Counted from the stretch's first letter, positions 23,649-36,433 are shown. The stretch: 64,000 nt of DNA from Rhizophagus sp. LPA8_4_AMF (GCA_021464525.1 JADRCO010000030.1:1-64000); one strand, 5' to 3'. Translations and numbers: made by a program. Notes: generated by a model not told the origin, from the sequence alone.

Positions 23649-24534
23649 AGTTGGCTCCAGCTTGGCAAATTTTTTTTATAAAAAGAAGGGAAAAAAAATA
23701 GAAGTTTTCTTTTGTAAAAAATAAAATAAACAATAACTTTATTATTATTTTTTTTTCCAGGAGGAGAAATTATCCTTATAAACTATAAATAAATGAGAAT
23801 TTTTTCTGAAATGAGCAATTATTTATTTATTTATACAAAACTAAAATTTATTAAATGATTATTTAATATGAAAAAAGTATGATGAAAAGTTGATGGAAAG
23901 TCTATGTAGAAAATAATCACTCTTTTATATCACATTCAATAATCAAATAGAATTTTTGGTTTTTTCAAAAATAACATAAACTTGGATTAAGAAGGGAAAA
24001 AAGTTAATAATATTAAATTAACTAAAGTAAATAGGTCATGTGAAATACTATATTTATCTCAAATATATTATTATATGAATTCCAGCCGTAGTTTTTGACC
24101 AAAAATTATTTTACAAAGATCGACAAAAATATACAAATAAATTTTTGAAATGCAACATATTCTAATAAATTTCTGGTGAAATTTAACTAAACTAATTCTG
24201 GTCGAGAGAGACCCTTAGCAAAAACAAATAATAATAATCAAAAATGTGACAGAACGCAGGAATTATAATAAACAATAATCATTAATTGCAATTCGGAATA
24301 TTATTGTTAGGTAAATCGCATTATTATGTTAGTATTGTACAATAAAAAATTCATAAACTTATTACAAAGATTATATTGTATATATACACAATATCAAAAT
24401 TGGTAAGAGTTAATTGTTCATTAACTTATAAATAACACATTTTTTTTCTGATCTTAAAAAAATTTGCATCATATCGACTAAACTACAATTCGACATTTCG
24501 AAAATTTTCACCTTGCAAAAAGTAAGATAATACA
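23649..24534. other. intergenic, AT-rich
   Basis: It holds the upstream regions of the DUF262 gene and of the methyltransferase gene. No other gene was found. Confidence 0.5.
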
Positions 24535-25407
24535 ATGCAACAACAGGAAAAGTTAATATTTGATGGAAGACATACACCGCAAAATATTTCTTCATATAGT
24601 TTTTCTTTTGGGGCAGTATTTGGAGTATGTTTGGCAATAGGTTATTATTCAGAAACAATTCCACAATTAGGAATATTTCTTTCTGCTTTAGCATTATTCC
24701 ATGAATTAGAATACATGATGACAGCTCTATTTAAACCCGACATTGTAAGTTTAGATGGTCAGTATTATGATCCTATTGCGGATTATGGATTAAATATTTT
24801 AGCTAATATAATAATATATTTATCGGTTTTTTTTTTTTAAAAAAAAAATAGCATTTCTGTTGAATAATGGAAATCAGTATAATATTGCACACGCAGCAGG
24901 AATTACGGAATTCTTGATAGAGTTATATTTATTCCCCGCATTAAAGTATATTCGTTTTTTACGTTATATAGGTAAGTTATCATAGTGATCATTATGTATA
25001 TGAAAAGTATTTATTTTAAATAAAAATAACATATTTTTGACTTAATAATTATAATAGGGTTCATCATAATGGTAATAGGACAATTAGCAAGGAGTTTTGC
25101 TATGTGGCATGCTAAATCAAATTTTTCTCATAAGATAGCATATCGTAAAAAACAAGATCACGTATTAGTCACAACGGGGATATATGCTTATATGAGACAT
25201 CCTTCATATTTCGGTTTTTATTGGTGGGCTATAGGAACTCAACTATTGCTTTGTAATCCTATTTGTTTAGTCGGCTTCTTTTTTGTATTACACCGATTCT
25301 TTAAGGATAGAATTGAGGAGGAAGAACCTTTGTTAATTAATTTTTTTGGTAAGGACTATATCGAATACAAGAAGAAAACTCCAACTTATATTCCTTTGAT
25401 CAATTAA
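24535..25407 (+). CDS. STE14: protein-S-isoprenylcysteine O-methyltransferase
   Basis: Three exons (24535-24757, 24852-24971, 25058-25407) encode 230 aa. The protein is mostly membrane helices, with the catalytic C-terminal part showing RKKQDHVLVTTGIYAYMRHP, SYFGFYWWAIGTQLLL and the final EEEEPLLINFFGKDYIEY, all hallmarks of ICMT. It methylates the prenylated C-terminal cysteine of CaaX proteins in the ER membrane, the last step after farnesylation. The farnes­yltransferase beta subunit lies 29 kb away in this window. The first intron uses donor GATG/GTCAGT at 24758; the nearer GTAAGT at 24745 breaks the frame. Confidence 0.93.
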
Positions 25408-25498
25408 ATCTACTTTAAAATTATTATATTTATAAAATGTACACAATGAAAGAGTAAATGTAGTATATCTTTAAAATGTTCTTAGAAATAAATTATTA

Positions 25499-26454
25499 TT
25501 AATACCACCAAAATCGCCAATATAATACTAATATAATTATGACAAAAATAAATCCTAATGGTCCATATTTACGCAAAAACAATTGTAAATTAAGATCACG
25601 TGCCGATTTCTTGTATTTTTGAGATTCGTATCGAAGTTGATCTGAAAGTGAACTCATCTTTTCTAATCCTTCTCCACGCCACAAAACATTCTCCAAATTT
25701 TTTGTCATAATATTAGCCACTTCGTTCAATTCTGTATTTAATCGATCTAGATTATGTTGCGTTCGTGTATTCTGATATACTTTCTTTGTTTTTTGCATAA
25801 AAGTATCTAAAAAACCCACAAGATATTAAATTACATTTCTAAGTAAAGAACATTTTTAAGTTTAAATGCTAGTTACCAAATTTTACAAAAGCGTAAGGTC
25901 TTAAATTTCTCTTTTCTACTTCATTTCCATAGCTCATTGAAAATTCCTTTGCGAGCTCTTCCAAATAACTAAATGCAAACTGTCGTGGATATGACCGCTC
26001 ACAAATTGTCATATAACATACTCCATTTTGAATCAAATAGCTATATAATAAAGCAATTTAGTGTTATGGAAAAGTAGATACGAATTATACTTTATTCACT
26101 TACTGAAAATAATAGTTTCCAGACTCAATAGAGCACTTTTCTTCAGAATTCTCATTCATTTTTTTAAAGAGAAGCTTGGCTTTGTTTTTATAGTCTGCGA
26201 GTTCTGCTTCTCCATTCTATTTTCAAAAGCGAAAGTATAAATAAATAACACTTTCTCAATATTAAAACAAATCGTGTTTGTATATTAGAAAAAGAAGGAA
26301 TTAACACCTGATCATCATCAACCGAGGCCGCTAACGGAAGTCCTATAAAATAAAAACGTTTCTTTCAAGTAAACTAAAGAAAAACTTTCAATATGATACA
26401 AAAATCCTCAAGTTTACCATCAGAAACGCGAGCGATTACTGTATGTTTAACCAT
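25499..26454 (-). CDS. SEC22: R-SNARE Sec22
   Basis: Five exons (26454-26418, 26342-26308, 26216-26104, 26040-25877, 25806-25499) encode 218 aa. A longin domain (MVKHTVIARVSDGLPLAAS ... HYLIQNGVCYMTICERSYPR) is followed by the SNARE helix DTFMQKTKKVYQNTRTQHNL ... NIMTKNLENVLWRGE, with the zero-layer Arg, and one C-terminal membrane anchor. Sec22 mediates fusion between ER and Golgi. Its 3' end faces the methyltransferase gene at only 91 bp. Confidence 0.95.
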
Positions 26455-26690
26455 CTTCAGTTGATGAATATAAAAATTAAAAAATTCAACGGGTAAAATA
26501 TTAACGATTAACTTTTTATATCAGTGAGAATGCTACACAAGGTTGTACGTTGACATCAGTTTCATCTGTCAAATGTTGATTGGCTAATACACCTGCTTAA
26601 TGCGGAACATTCCTTTTTGGAAAGATTTGATATAAATATAATTCATTTTTTGTCATATCATAATGCGGACTTTTTTTTTTCATTAGATAC

Positions 26691-28563
26691 ATGTCAGCGA
26701 CTTCAGCCTCAACAGCTGCGGCGAATAGTGATTCATCATCGATAACATCACTAGCCGCTTTACCACAAAATTCGGAAAGCGAAATTGAAAGAATTTCACG
26801 TATCAGAAAATTATTTGAGGAATTGGATTATGATAAAACTGGTGTTTTAGAACGCAAAAATATTTCAAAAGGACTTAATAGATTGAAAAATCATCCTTCA
26901 AAGAATAAATATGCTTCAGAATTGTTACAGAGATGTGATGTATCATCAGATGGTGTAGTGGATTTTGATGAATTTAAAGCTTTCGTCGAGGAAAAAGAAA
27001 AAGAATTATTCAAATTATTTTTAGAAATTGACAAATCAAACGATATGAAGTTACAACCTGAAGAATTAGAGATCGCATTAAGAAAATCTGGTAAAAGTCA
27101 AATTCGTTAAATTGACGCGGACTTTTTTTTTCTTATCTAGCATTTACTTGCTAATCCATTGAATCATTTATAAGGCATTAATTGTACACAGGCTGAACTA
27201 AAGAAATTCATTAATACTATGGATAAAGATCAAAATGGTGTTATTGATTTCTCTGAATGGAGAGATTTTCTTTTGGTAAGAACTTTTCTTTTATACAATT
27301 CGTCACGTGATACTACCAGATTCATATTTCTATGAAATTACAGCTTCTTCCTCGGGAAACAACAATGTCAGAAATTTTCGAATACTATAAAGTCATAGCC
27401 CAAGTTAGTATGGATGGTGAAGTAATAATACCACCAACTGATCCAAAATATCTTCTCGCTGGTGCGATAGCTGGTGCAGTAAGTCGTACTGCAACAGCTC
27501 CATTTGATAGACTTAAAGTTTATCTTCAAATTCAAACCACATCGCCTCAACTTCTTACGAATACAGTCAAAAACGTGATTGTTCAAAGTGAAACGCAAGC
27601 ATCAAAAAGATTAGTGTCCTCCGCATCTAATAGTATTACTAATGCTATAAAAAGCATATATTTAAGTGGGGGATTAATTAATTTTTTTCGCGGTAATGGA
27701 TTAAATGTTGCAAAAATTGCACCAGAAAGTGCAATAAAATTCTTTGCTTATGAACAATCTAAGGTTGCTGTGGCAAAACTAATGGGAGCAAAGGATACTG
27801 GTTCGATAGGAATGTCTGGACGTTTCCTTTCGGGTGGTCTTGGTGGTGTTATATCGCAGTTTGTTATATATCCTTTAGAAACAATGAAAACTCGTATTAT
27901 GAGTTCATCAGGAGTATCATTAAATACTTCACCTGGTGAAAGAATTTTTCTAAAAACAGCGAGTGAAATGTGGAAAACACAAGGACTTCGTTCATTTTAT
28001 AAAGGATTATTACCGGCCTTGATTGGTGTTTTCCCTTATGCTGCAGTGGACATGAGTGTTTATGAAGGTCTTAAATTGGCTTATATTAAACATGAAAAAA
28101 CTCTTAATAATGAAAAAGATCCGAGTGTTTTTGTTTCTTTAGGTTGTGGTATGCTTTCAGGATCTATTGGCGCGTCTATTGTATATCCTTTGGCGCTTGT
28201 GAGAACGCGGTATAATAATCAATTTATTTTATACATATCATTACTCTTTTACATTCAAAGATATCAAATTTTGATTTCATTTTCTTTTCATTGATAGGTT
28301 ACAAGCACAAGGAACCCCTGGACATCCACAAACTTATACCGGAGCATTTGATGTAATTAAAAAAACTTATAGTAATGAAAGATTACGTGGTTTTTACAAA
28401 GGGTTGGTACCAGCATTAGTGAAGGTAAATAATTAACAATTAATATTATCTGAATAAATTATCTTAATGGTATTAACAATTTTACTGTTAATAGGTTGTG
28501 CCTGCAGCAGCGATTACATATATGGTTTATGATAAAACTAAAAGTAAATTAGCATTAAAATAA
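26691..28563 (+). CDS. Ca2+-dependent mitochondrial carrier (SCaMC / ATP-Mg/Pi type)
   Basis: Five exons (26691-27090, 27175-27275, 27344-28209, 28298-28424, 28495-28563) encode 520 aa. Four EF-hands occupy the first 190 residues. The second (DVSSDGVVDFDE) and fourth (DKDQNGVIDFSE) are canonical; the first ends in Asn rather than Glu and the third lacks the central Gly. Three carrier repeats follow, with APFDRLKVYLQ, YPLETMKTRIM and YPLALVRTRLQ. The family exchanges ATP-Mg for phosphate across the inner mitochondrial membrane under cytosolic Ca2+ control. Exon 2 begins GC ATT AAT TGT ACA, which gives the linker GINCTQAELKKF and keeps frame. Confidence 0.93.
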
Positions 28564-29438
28564 ATTATAGACACTATCACGCTAGAAATAATAAATAACT
28601 ATTTATTCTTAATATATTGATCGACTTTCCCATAGACAAGATTTATAATTCAAAATTTCTTGGTGCAAAATACCAAATACATATTTATTAGTTTATTCCT
28701 TTCGTATGACAATAAATTTAAGTTTGATAATTTATCTTTTGCGCATATGCATTTTAATGTGGCTATTAATTAATTTTTAGCTGAGGTTAAAATTAGAGAA
28801 TAGAGTTAAGATTAGGTTCAGGGTTAGGAAATACGTTATATTTCTTAAACAGGAACACATTATTGTTATGCACGTGGTGGATCTATTTTATAAGTTAATA
28901 CCACATTCAGTTTGGGATTTTGATTATTGAATCAATTATGCATCAAACTTTTTAAAACTAATTCTATAACTGATAATATTTGAAAGAAATCTATTACAAA
29001 GAATTATATAATCACTTTTACGAGAATTTTGATCATGGAAGATAAATTTCTACGAAATTTAAACTACCTGTAACCTGGATAATTGTTAAAAATATTGTGT
29101 ATATATTTATTTAATTAACTGATTTTGCAAGTTTAGAAAAAAATCAATCAAATTAGATTATTGCTTCACTTTCCAAATATCTTTTTTCATTAAATTGTAA
29201 TAATTGGTAGAAGAATTTTTACAAAACAATACTTCATTCTTATATTCATAAGTATTCTTCAATTTAGATCTTCCTTTTTCTTCCTTTAAAAATAATTCTA
29301 ACCAATAAAATGGCTATTTCAGAAATATTAGATGAAATATGTGTAATTTTAGGTGATGATTAATATTTATTAAAATTTATGTAAGTAAAAATCGAAAGCA
29401 TGAATAATCTTTTTTTTTCTAAAAACAAAAAATAATCA
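28564..29438. other. convergent 3' intergenic region
   Basis: 875 bp between the carrier and SPC2 3' ends. A 17-codon ORF at 29311 is too short to support. No RNA gene was recognised. Confidence 0.45.
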
Positions 29439-30348
29439 TCATTGTTCATGTGGTTTATTTCCAGTTTTAACAATTCCTAATCCTTCAGATAAATCCCTTT
29501 CAAACTTTTCAATATCCATTACACCTTTAACATCAAACCAATTTCCAAAAGATTTAGAAATTGTATATTTAGAATTTCTTAATTTAATAGATGAATCTTG
29601 TTTTTCTTTTCCAACATATTCTAAAGTAATATTATAAATATCAGAATATCTTTTTGTATTTGTTTGAATTGTAATTGTATATTTGTTGTCATTTTCCACA
29701 CAGCTTCCTACAAATATAATTTCCTTTTCATATATAAAAGAATACAAAATAAGTAGTGTATTCAATACAAAATATCTAAATTATTAAATTATAAGTTAAA
29801 GGGAATATGATTTTGTATTAAGACAAAAATTCAGATTAAATAAAGGATACGCAATGATACATATAAATGTAACTTCTTTTGCTTCATTGAATGGTGTTAT
29901 ATGTCCATAATATCCGCCAAACAAGGCAAAACCACATGCTAAATATCCCAACACTAACTTAACATCAGTATGAGTGTTGTTCTGGCGAAAGTTAGCCTTG
30001 CTTACGAAAAACTATTCGGGTTAAAAATGCATTTGTTATTACTAATTAATTTAAAATTTTAACCAGTTCGTTTATAATATATAAAAACCTTTTGAATATA
30101 ATCGTCACATGCATTTTTCAAATCTATCAAGTTTGAATTATTAACAATAATTGGCTCTTCCTTTTCGGTTGGTTTTTCTTCTGTTTTTGAGTTTTCCTCT
30201 AATGTTTTACGAGAAAAAAGAAGCTGAATGTTAAAACAAAGAAATAAGGATAAAACTTAAAAATACTTTTGAAAGGGATTTCTAACAAAGTACCCTCAGT
30301 TGAAGGAGCTAATGGTTTAGCTTCAGTTTCTTCTAATATCTGCCCCAT
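29439..30348 (-). CDS. SPC2: signal peptidase complex subunit 2
   Basis: Coding exons 30198-30089, 30011-29851 and 29775-29439 are clear. The first, from 30348 (MGQILEETEAKPLAPSTE), ends at 30294 or 30267; both fit the frame, giving 220 or 229 aa. Recognised by NNTHTDVKLVLGYLACGFAL, GHITPFNEAKEVTFICIIAY and FVLNTLLILYSFIYEKEIIF, the two membrane segments and their flanks in the SPC25/Spc2 family. The cytosolic C-terminal part is beta-rich (YTITIQTNTKRYSD). Spc2 links the signal peptidase to the translocon in the ER membrane. Confidence 0.82.
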
Positions 30349-30675
30349 TATCTGTCAAGAAAATAAAAAAAAAGCAAATCATATATATATATTTTCAGTA
30401 GTTACGTGCTATGCATTTATTGGATATCTATGTATTACAAAAACGTTATGCAGGTTACAGGATTTAAATTGATTGATAAATTTTTTATCGCTATCAAAAG
30501 GAAAAAGCTCCACTAATCCTTTGCTTGAGTTCCTTTATTTTGAGGTTGTAATGCATAGTCACGTGTACAAAGAGAATTATACATTGTTTAAAAGACCATA
30601 TTATTCCAATATTCCAACTTTTCACATAAATTCTTATTTAAATTATATTTAAATTATAAAAAATTAATTACAAAT
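30349..30675. other. intergenic between SPC2 and Polo kinase
   Basis: This is the SPC2 promoter side. A TCACGTGT lies at 30559-30566. No gene was seen. Confidence 0.45.
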
Positions 30676-33586
30676 CTATTTTTCTGGTGACTTTTTAGTT
30701 TTATGTGCTGCATCTACTAATTTTCTCAAGACATCCTTCACATATTTCAATCGATTCATTTCCACGGAATTAGAACCTCTCAAAAAATTTGTGATTGTAT
30801 GCGTCTTTAATTCATTTGCCTCATTAATATATGTTATAACATTCCCTTCCTCTGATATCACAATTTTCACGTGATCAAAAAAGTTAACCTATATAATTCG
30901 AAGAGCACTTGAATTTTAAAGATAACTCGTTTGAAAATAATTTTAAAGGCGACAAACCTGTACAATACGATTGCTCAGCCTGAACATCATTGCGTGGGGT
31001 GTTCTTTTAAATTTTGTGAGAAATTCCATATTATGAGTTCGATCTTTATCAACGAAAGTATATGAATGTGTCCTTTTAGAAAGAGTTTCATTCATATAGT
31101 TACGAAAGTTTCTCAACAAGTACATTTTCTTTTGCAAATCTTTAGGACAATCAGCTACTAAGTATGATTTACGTGTTGGAATTATTGAAGTTGAAGAGAT
31201 TCGATTATTGTAAATGTATTCGAAATTACTAAACGGAGCATAATGAACTTAGTCAATTATCATCGGTAATAAAGAATAAAAACATTGTATAAAAGTTTAC
31301 CTTCCATTAGGAGACATTATCAACGTTGTCTTATCGTTAAAATGTACGCCCACAGAACTATCAGTCAATTGGTAGCCCATTCCGTATTTATTTGAATAAT
31401 CAATCCATTTGTTTACAAATACACTTGGCGTGGGTGTTACTTTAGTAGAACGAAGATTCGATTAAAATTTAAAATAAATAAAAATACATTTCAGTATTCA
31501 GATACTTACTATCGTTACATATTATAAATTTGTCATTTTCTTGGTCAAGAATTGTCCTAAATGATATTTCAAGGGTATTTAATATTACTTCAAGGACACC
31601 AGTTCGTAATTTATCTACTAAATAAAAATAATTCATTAATACCTCATATAACAAAATCACGTACTATTATAAATGGGATTGTCTTAAAATTACCTTGGTG
31701 AGGAGTTGCATCATTCAACTTACCTGTGTTTTCTTCAGGCTTAACTGAAGATTTAGGCTCAGCAGACCCGGGCTTCTGATTAGAGGATGATAGACCAGAA
31801 TTTTTATAATCAACTTTTTTAATTTTATCTTCAGACTTAACGATTGGCTTCTTCATATCAATTTTTTTGGCTAACTTTATAATTCGTTTCTTCGGTTCAG
31901 TCTTATTAGAGGACGATGCTGTGGAATTTTTTTCATTATCATATTTATTTTTATCTTCAGATTGAACGATATGCTTTTTCAAAGCAGGCTCTATAGATTT
32001 TTTAGCGGGTAACTTTTTCCCTTGTCCAGCAATAGCCGTATTTAAATTATTGCTAACTAGCGTCTTCAGAGGGTGTCTGTTAGAGATTACATAATTGGCA
32101 GGTTTGTTTAATTGAGGAACATCAAAACAAGGCGCAATATTTAATGTGGACACTGGAATCGTTGTTGGTGTCATCCCTAAACTAAAAAACTCATGATTCA
32201 AAATCTGTTGAATAGTCAGTCTTTTCTCTAAAGTAAAAATAATCAAATATATATAGGTGTGTTTTTTATTTTTTTTAAAAAAAAGATGATTCTTAAATGA
32301 AGTTTAATTACCTGGTTCCAAAATTAGCATTAGATTAATCAATTTCTTTGCTTCCTTTGAGACAGTAATATGAGATGGAAATTCATATTTTAATTCTTTG
32401 ATTTTCCTGTAAAATGCTTTAATTATTTTAATTGCAATTTAAAACAAAGAAAATAAATAAATAATAAGTAAATAACACCAAACCTGTAAATTTGATCGAC
32501 CTCTCCATCAGTCTGGAAAGGTGGTCTTCCGAATAGCAATGTATACCTTTTATTTTACAAAAATATAAATCTCGAATTCACCATTCGTTTTAATTCACTA
32601 AATACTTACATGATAACGCCTAATGACCATATGTCAGCCTCAAAACTATGACCATTCGTTCGGTCAAATAAAACTTCGGGCGCGATATAATTTGGCGTAC
32701 CACATATCGTCCTGACATAGTTAAAACGTAATTGTAATGAGAAAGTAAAATAAATTATTAAAATAATTAATGAAATATACTTTTTCCTTTCACCCTCGCA
32801 TTCCAGCTGTGCCGCTAAACCAAAATCCCCAATTTTGATTTTCATGTCCTTTGAAAGAAACAAATTCGCCAACTTGAGATCACGATGTATCACATATTGA
32901 CTTTGCATATATTCACACGCATTAAGAAGTTGGAGCATAAAATATCGAACTTCAGGTTCGGTCAAGCGTTGCCGTTTTTTATTCATATAGGCTAATGTCT
33001 TTATATAATTGTTTATAAATTCATATTACATTCTTATGAACCTTATGAAATTATCAAATAAACATATACCTTATTTTCACAAAGCTCCATCAATAAGTAC
33101 ACAAATGATTGATCTTCGCAACAATCGTAAAATTTAACAATATGAGGATGATCCAGCTTTTTATGTATAGCAATCTCGCTAAGAAGCTAAAATATAAGGG
33201 TTATAACATCATGTAATAAGCTTATTTTTAGACAAAGAAAATCATCAAAAATTCCTTAATTTAAGGACTTACCTTGTCTTTATTCTTTGGATTTCTTAAT
33301 GAAGCTTTGTCTACAACTTTAACGGCGAGTATCTTACCCTCTTTAGTCTCCACTTCATAACACCTTCCAAAACCACCCTGTAGGCATTAGAACAAATTTA
33401 CGCGTTTTTTTTTGAAATTAACAAGAAAGTTCAAATTGAGTTATGTATTATATAAGATATACAAACCTCACCGAGCAGACCACGTCGTTTGTATTCATGG
33501 TCGGGTCTTTTGGGAGGTTTGATAATTAGAGGTGGCTCTTTCATAATACGATTGTTTCGGAACAAGTTTCTTTTTCCTCTTTCCAT
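30676..33586 (-). CDS. PLK1: Polo-like kinase (Cdc5/Plo1)
   Basis: Twelve exons (33586-33467, 33377-33273, 33186-33070, 32998-32781, 32711-32610, 32546-32484, 32406-32312, 32227-31724, 31617-31510, 31439-31301, 31228-30958, 30888-30676) encode 684 aa. The kinase domain shows [49 protein letters not shown] and [13 protein letters not shown]. After a basic, Ser/Lys-rich linker come two polo boxes. PB1 has [20 protein letters not shown], with the key Trp. PB2 has [13 protein letters not shown] and FFDHVK, keeping the His/Lys phosphopeptide pincer. The kinase drives mitotic entry, spindle events and cytokinesis. A second donor at CAAG/GTAATT (about 31692) in the same phase would add 11 codons to the linker. 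Confidence 0.95.
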
Positions 33587-33883
33587 AATAATATATTATA
33601 TAATTATCATGGAGGGTTCCTACGAGAAGAATTTAAAAGCTGTTCAACAACAAATCGAAAGGTATGATGATATATTGTAAACAAAAAGACTGACGTCATA
33701 CGTTTCAAACCTAGAAATTGCAGCCAATCAAAAAATCCCGTAGATCGAATATCAATTGATCAGCTGCGGTTCATGACTTGTCAGGATCCTTATACCATTT
33801 TTGGAAAATGATCACATGTATATTAAAAAAGTTTTTCAACTTTTTTCTACGTCGCCAATATTATAATTTATAAAGTTATAACC

Positions 33884-34333
33884 ATGGGTAATACCAATGC
33901 ACCAAGAAAAGTTCATAAATTGACAAAAAAATACCGAATAAGTAGAAATGTGCAATTAAATAATTTAAAATCGTCAGGAAAATTACGACCTAGTGAAATG
34001 ATGATTCATGGAAAACGTATATCTAAAAAGAAACAACAAAAAATTGATAGACGAATTAAACTTGTAAGTATATAATGATATAAATCTTTTTATCTTGGAA
34101 AAAAAAAATTGAACATTATGGTTTTTTTGAAATTAATTTTTATTGTAATGCAGCAACAAAAATCCCGAATGGAAGGAGCAGAAATGATGATTGAGAAAAT
34201 TCGTACAGGTGAACTAAATTAATTAAATAAAATAAAATTAATTTATTTTAAATTCTTAACAGTTAATTTTAATTGATCTTGTATAATTTTTTTATAAGAA
34301 GATGCAACTTCACAGATGCAAGTGGATCAATAA
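33884..34333 (+). CDS. small basic protein, Alb1-like (ribosome biogenesis)
   Basis: Three exons (33884-34063, 34154-34208, 34299-34333) encode 89 aa. The protein is very basic: RKVHKLTKKYRISRN near the start and GKRISKKKQQKIDRRIKLQQ in the middle, ending MQVDQ. The 'RKVHxLxKK' and 'SKKxxKKIxRR' pattern resembles Alb1, a factor that shuttles Arx1 on pre-60S particles, but the protein is much shorter than yeast Alb1. If intron 2 is retained, the protein ends RTGELN after 6 further bases of frame. The gene is divergent from Polo kinase. The assignment is tentative; that it is a real gene is likely from the phased splice sites. Confidence 0.55.
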
Positions 34334-35023
34334 TCATTCATGATATTACTATTAATATAAATTAATTTTTTATACATTGAATCTAAAATAAAAATTGTTC
34401 TTTATTCACATATTTATAAAGAACAATGATAATTTTTTTATTGTAAACTTTAAAAATCGAAATGTGTTTTTGAGTAATTAAATTAATCATTGATATGGTT
34501 TTCAGAATAAGAGGTTCCTTTCTAACAAGAATTATTTTATGAAGTTAGAAAACAGAAAAACAGTAGACTCAGGTCTAGATCGAACTGTACAATTCTTAAG
34601 AACCAGTTTTGTTATTGTTCATCTGAAAGTAACGATCTCATATATTAAACGTTCTGAGAATTAATTGCTCGCATCAATAATAACTTCAGTCCATTCAATT
34701 AATAATGCGAATATTATAAATATTACCAAATTTTATGAATATATTAGGTAATGAATGTGAAACTAAGTACATTCTCTGCTTTTTTTATACTGACCTCTCA
34801 ATTACATAATAAATGCAACTTTATTTGAAGAAATCCAATTAATAATATTACTATTTTATTCATATGGCAAAAAAATGTACATTCAAAATGAAAATATTAA
34901 AGTTTTCAACCTCATTGAACAGCATATATAAGTCTTGCATTTCCACATAAATTGTGAATTATATTATTGCGTATTGTTACTCTTACGCAAAATGATACTA
35001 AAGTATCGTCCAATAAAGAATCC
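34334..35023. other. convergent intergenic region with hairpin
   Basis: 690 bp between the Alb1-like and MBD4-like 3' ends. It contains a 12-bp perfect stem-loop (see repeat at 34394). No gene was found. Confidence 0.45.
34394..34427. repeat. 12-bp stem-loop
   Basis: ATTGTTCTTTAT at 34394-34405 and its exact inverse ATAAAGAACAAT at 34416-34427 enclose a 10-base loop. It lies about 60 bp after the Alb1-like stop codon, where a 3' UTR or polyadenylation region is expected. Confidence 0.55.
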
Positions 35024-36267
35024 TTATAAGTCAGTTGATAATGTATCTAACTTGTTTAATTCTTGTAAAGAAAGATAATTTTTGTTTTCGCTTTCATATT
35101 TTTTTACTAGTGAATTCTCAGCTGATAACACTCCTAAATCTCTTTCTTCTTCTTTTACTCTAGAAATTTTATATTGATGTCTACGCCAATTAACATACAA
35201 TTGTAAAATTTTATCTTCAGGTTCAAGACCATATTCTTCCATCCAATTATCATCTTTTTCACAGAATAATTTCCAACTATCTTCTGCATATTTACCCATA
35301 CCAAATAAATTTTTTGGAGTTTTGAAATTTGAATTCATCAAGTATGCATATGAAAATTTTATTATTCTTTCTGCTCTTGAATTTCTAAATATCAATATTC
35401 ATTTGATATTTAATTATTGAATAAACTTATTTCAAAATAAGTAGTTCAATAAAGATACTTAACTGTAGTCCTAATGGACGTAATAAATCAGCTAATGTAT
35501 GAACATCAGCTAAAACAGCTTTTTGTGGAGTTGGATATTCTTCTAAAAATTTCCACATTATTGGTAATGCTTGTGAACCTCTTGTACGATTTAAAAACAT
35601 TGTTGCTATTAATAGCTTTTATTTGTAAATCGCGTCGGTTATAATATTAAGATAAGAATAAATAATAGTTATAATAAAATGATATCGTTACCTTCCATGG
35701 ATCATAATATAAAGTTTCTTGTACAAGATTAAAAGGAGATGGCATAGGAATAAATTTTGGAACATAATTAATTTCGATTGATGCAGCTTTTTTAGCTTCT
35801 TCCATAGTTGGAAGTCTTGAACCACCACCACTACTTTTAGATTCTTCAAAATTGAAGTTTAAATCTTTTTCTGAAGGATATTCTATCTCTGAAATAGATC
35901 CTTCTGTTGCTTCCGAGTCTATTTTTGAATCAATGTCTATATTGGATAAATTATTCATGAAAAAAAAAGCTTCTTCTTCAGAAAATTTGATATGTTTAGC
36001 GGAGGAAGTACTAGCATTTTTTGTAAATTCCTTTTTGATTGATCTAAAATATTTGGATATTTTTCCTGTTCGTTTAATCGATGTAATATCTCGAGTTTTT
36101 GACTTTGTTTCTGAATTATTCGTCAGTAAAGTATCAAATATATCTTTGGTTATATCTTTATTTAACGCGTCTTTGAATGGCGCGGCATTCTTATTTTCTC
36201 CACTTATGGAACTAGTAAAATAAGGACTTTTAGTTTCAGTTTTAACTATTTCACTTTTTCTTTTCAT
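35024..36267 (-). CDS. MBD4-type DNA glycosylase without a methyl-CpG-binding domain
   Basis: Three exons (36267-35692, 35615-35464, 35384-35024) encode 362 aa. The first 170 residues are polar and probably disordered. The HhH-GPD glycosylase domain follows: FNLVQETLYYDPWKLLIATM, FLNRTRGSQALPIMWKFLEE, PLGLQNSRAERIIKFSYAYL and LFGMGKYAEDSWKLFCEKDD. The last contains the helix-hairpin-helix and the Asp matching the MBD4 catalytic Asp. MBD4 removes T or U from G mismatches left by deamination. No MBD is visible, so mismatch or methylation targeting would need other means. Past the domain a 65-residue charged tail extends beyond the usual MBD4 end. Confidence 0.87.
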
Positions 36268-36433
36268 TTTATAAAATTTTAAATAATAAACTGAAAGAAT
36301 AAAACATTCACAAACCAAATTTATGACCAAATAATTCTTTCGCGCCGGAAAAGATAGTTAAATCATGTGATATCATATGATAACAGATTTACAGTACATC
36401 AATGCTGAATTCCCTTTTTACTACTCATTAAAA

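Noticed and set aside
24410-24694. Minus-strand ORF overlapping the methyltransferase start
   Set aside because: It is antisense to a clear conserved exon.
28780-28845. TTAGG-like words resembling telomeric repeats
   Set aside because: Only two or three irregular copies (GGGTTAGG, AGATTAGG), so not an interstitial telomere array.
29311-29364. Short plus-strand ORF MAISEILDEICVILGDD
   Set aside because: 17 codons, no splice partners and no similarity recognised.
30867-30874. TCACGTGA near the Polo kinase 3' end
   Set aside because: It lies in the coding exon (Asp-His-Val codons of the second polo box), so it is not counted as a promoter element. The one at 12812 is likewise coding.
33609-33680. 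Short plus-strand ORF MEGSYEKNLKAVQQQIER just upstream of the Alb1-like gene
   Set aside because: A donor follows at 33662, but no acceptor joins it in frame to the Alb1-like exons. It may be a leader ORF, but this is unsupported.
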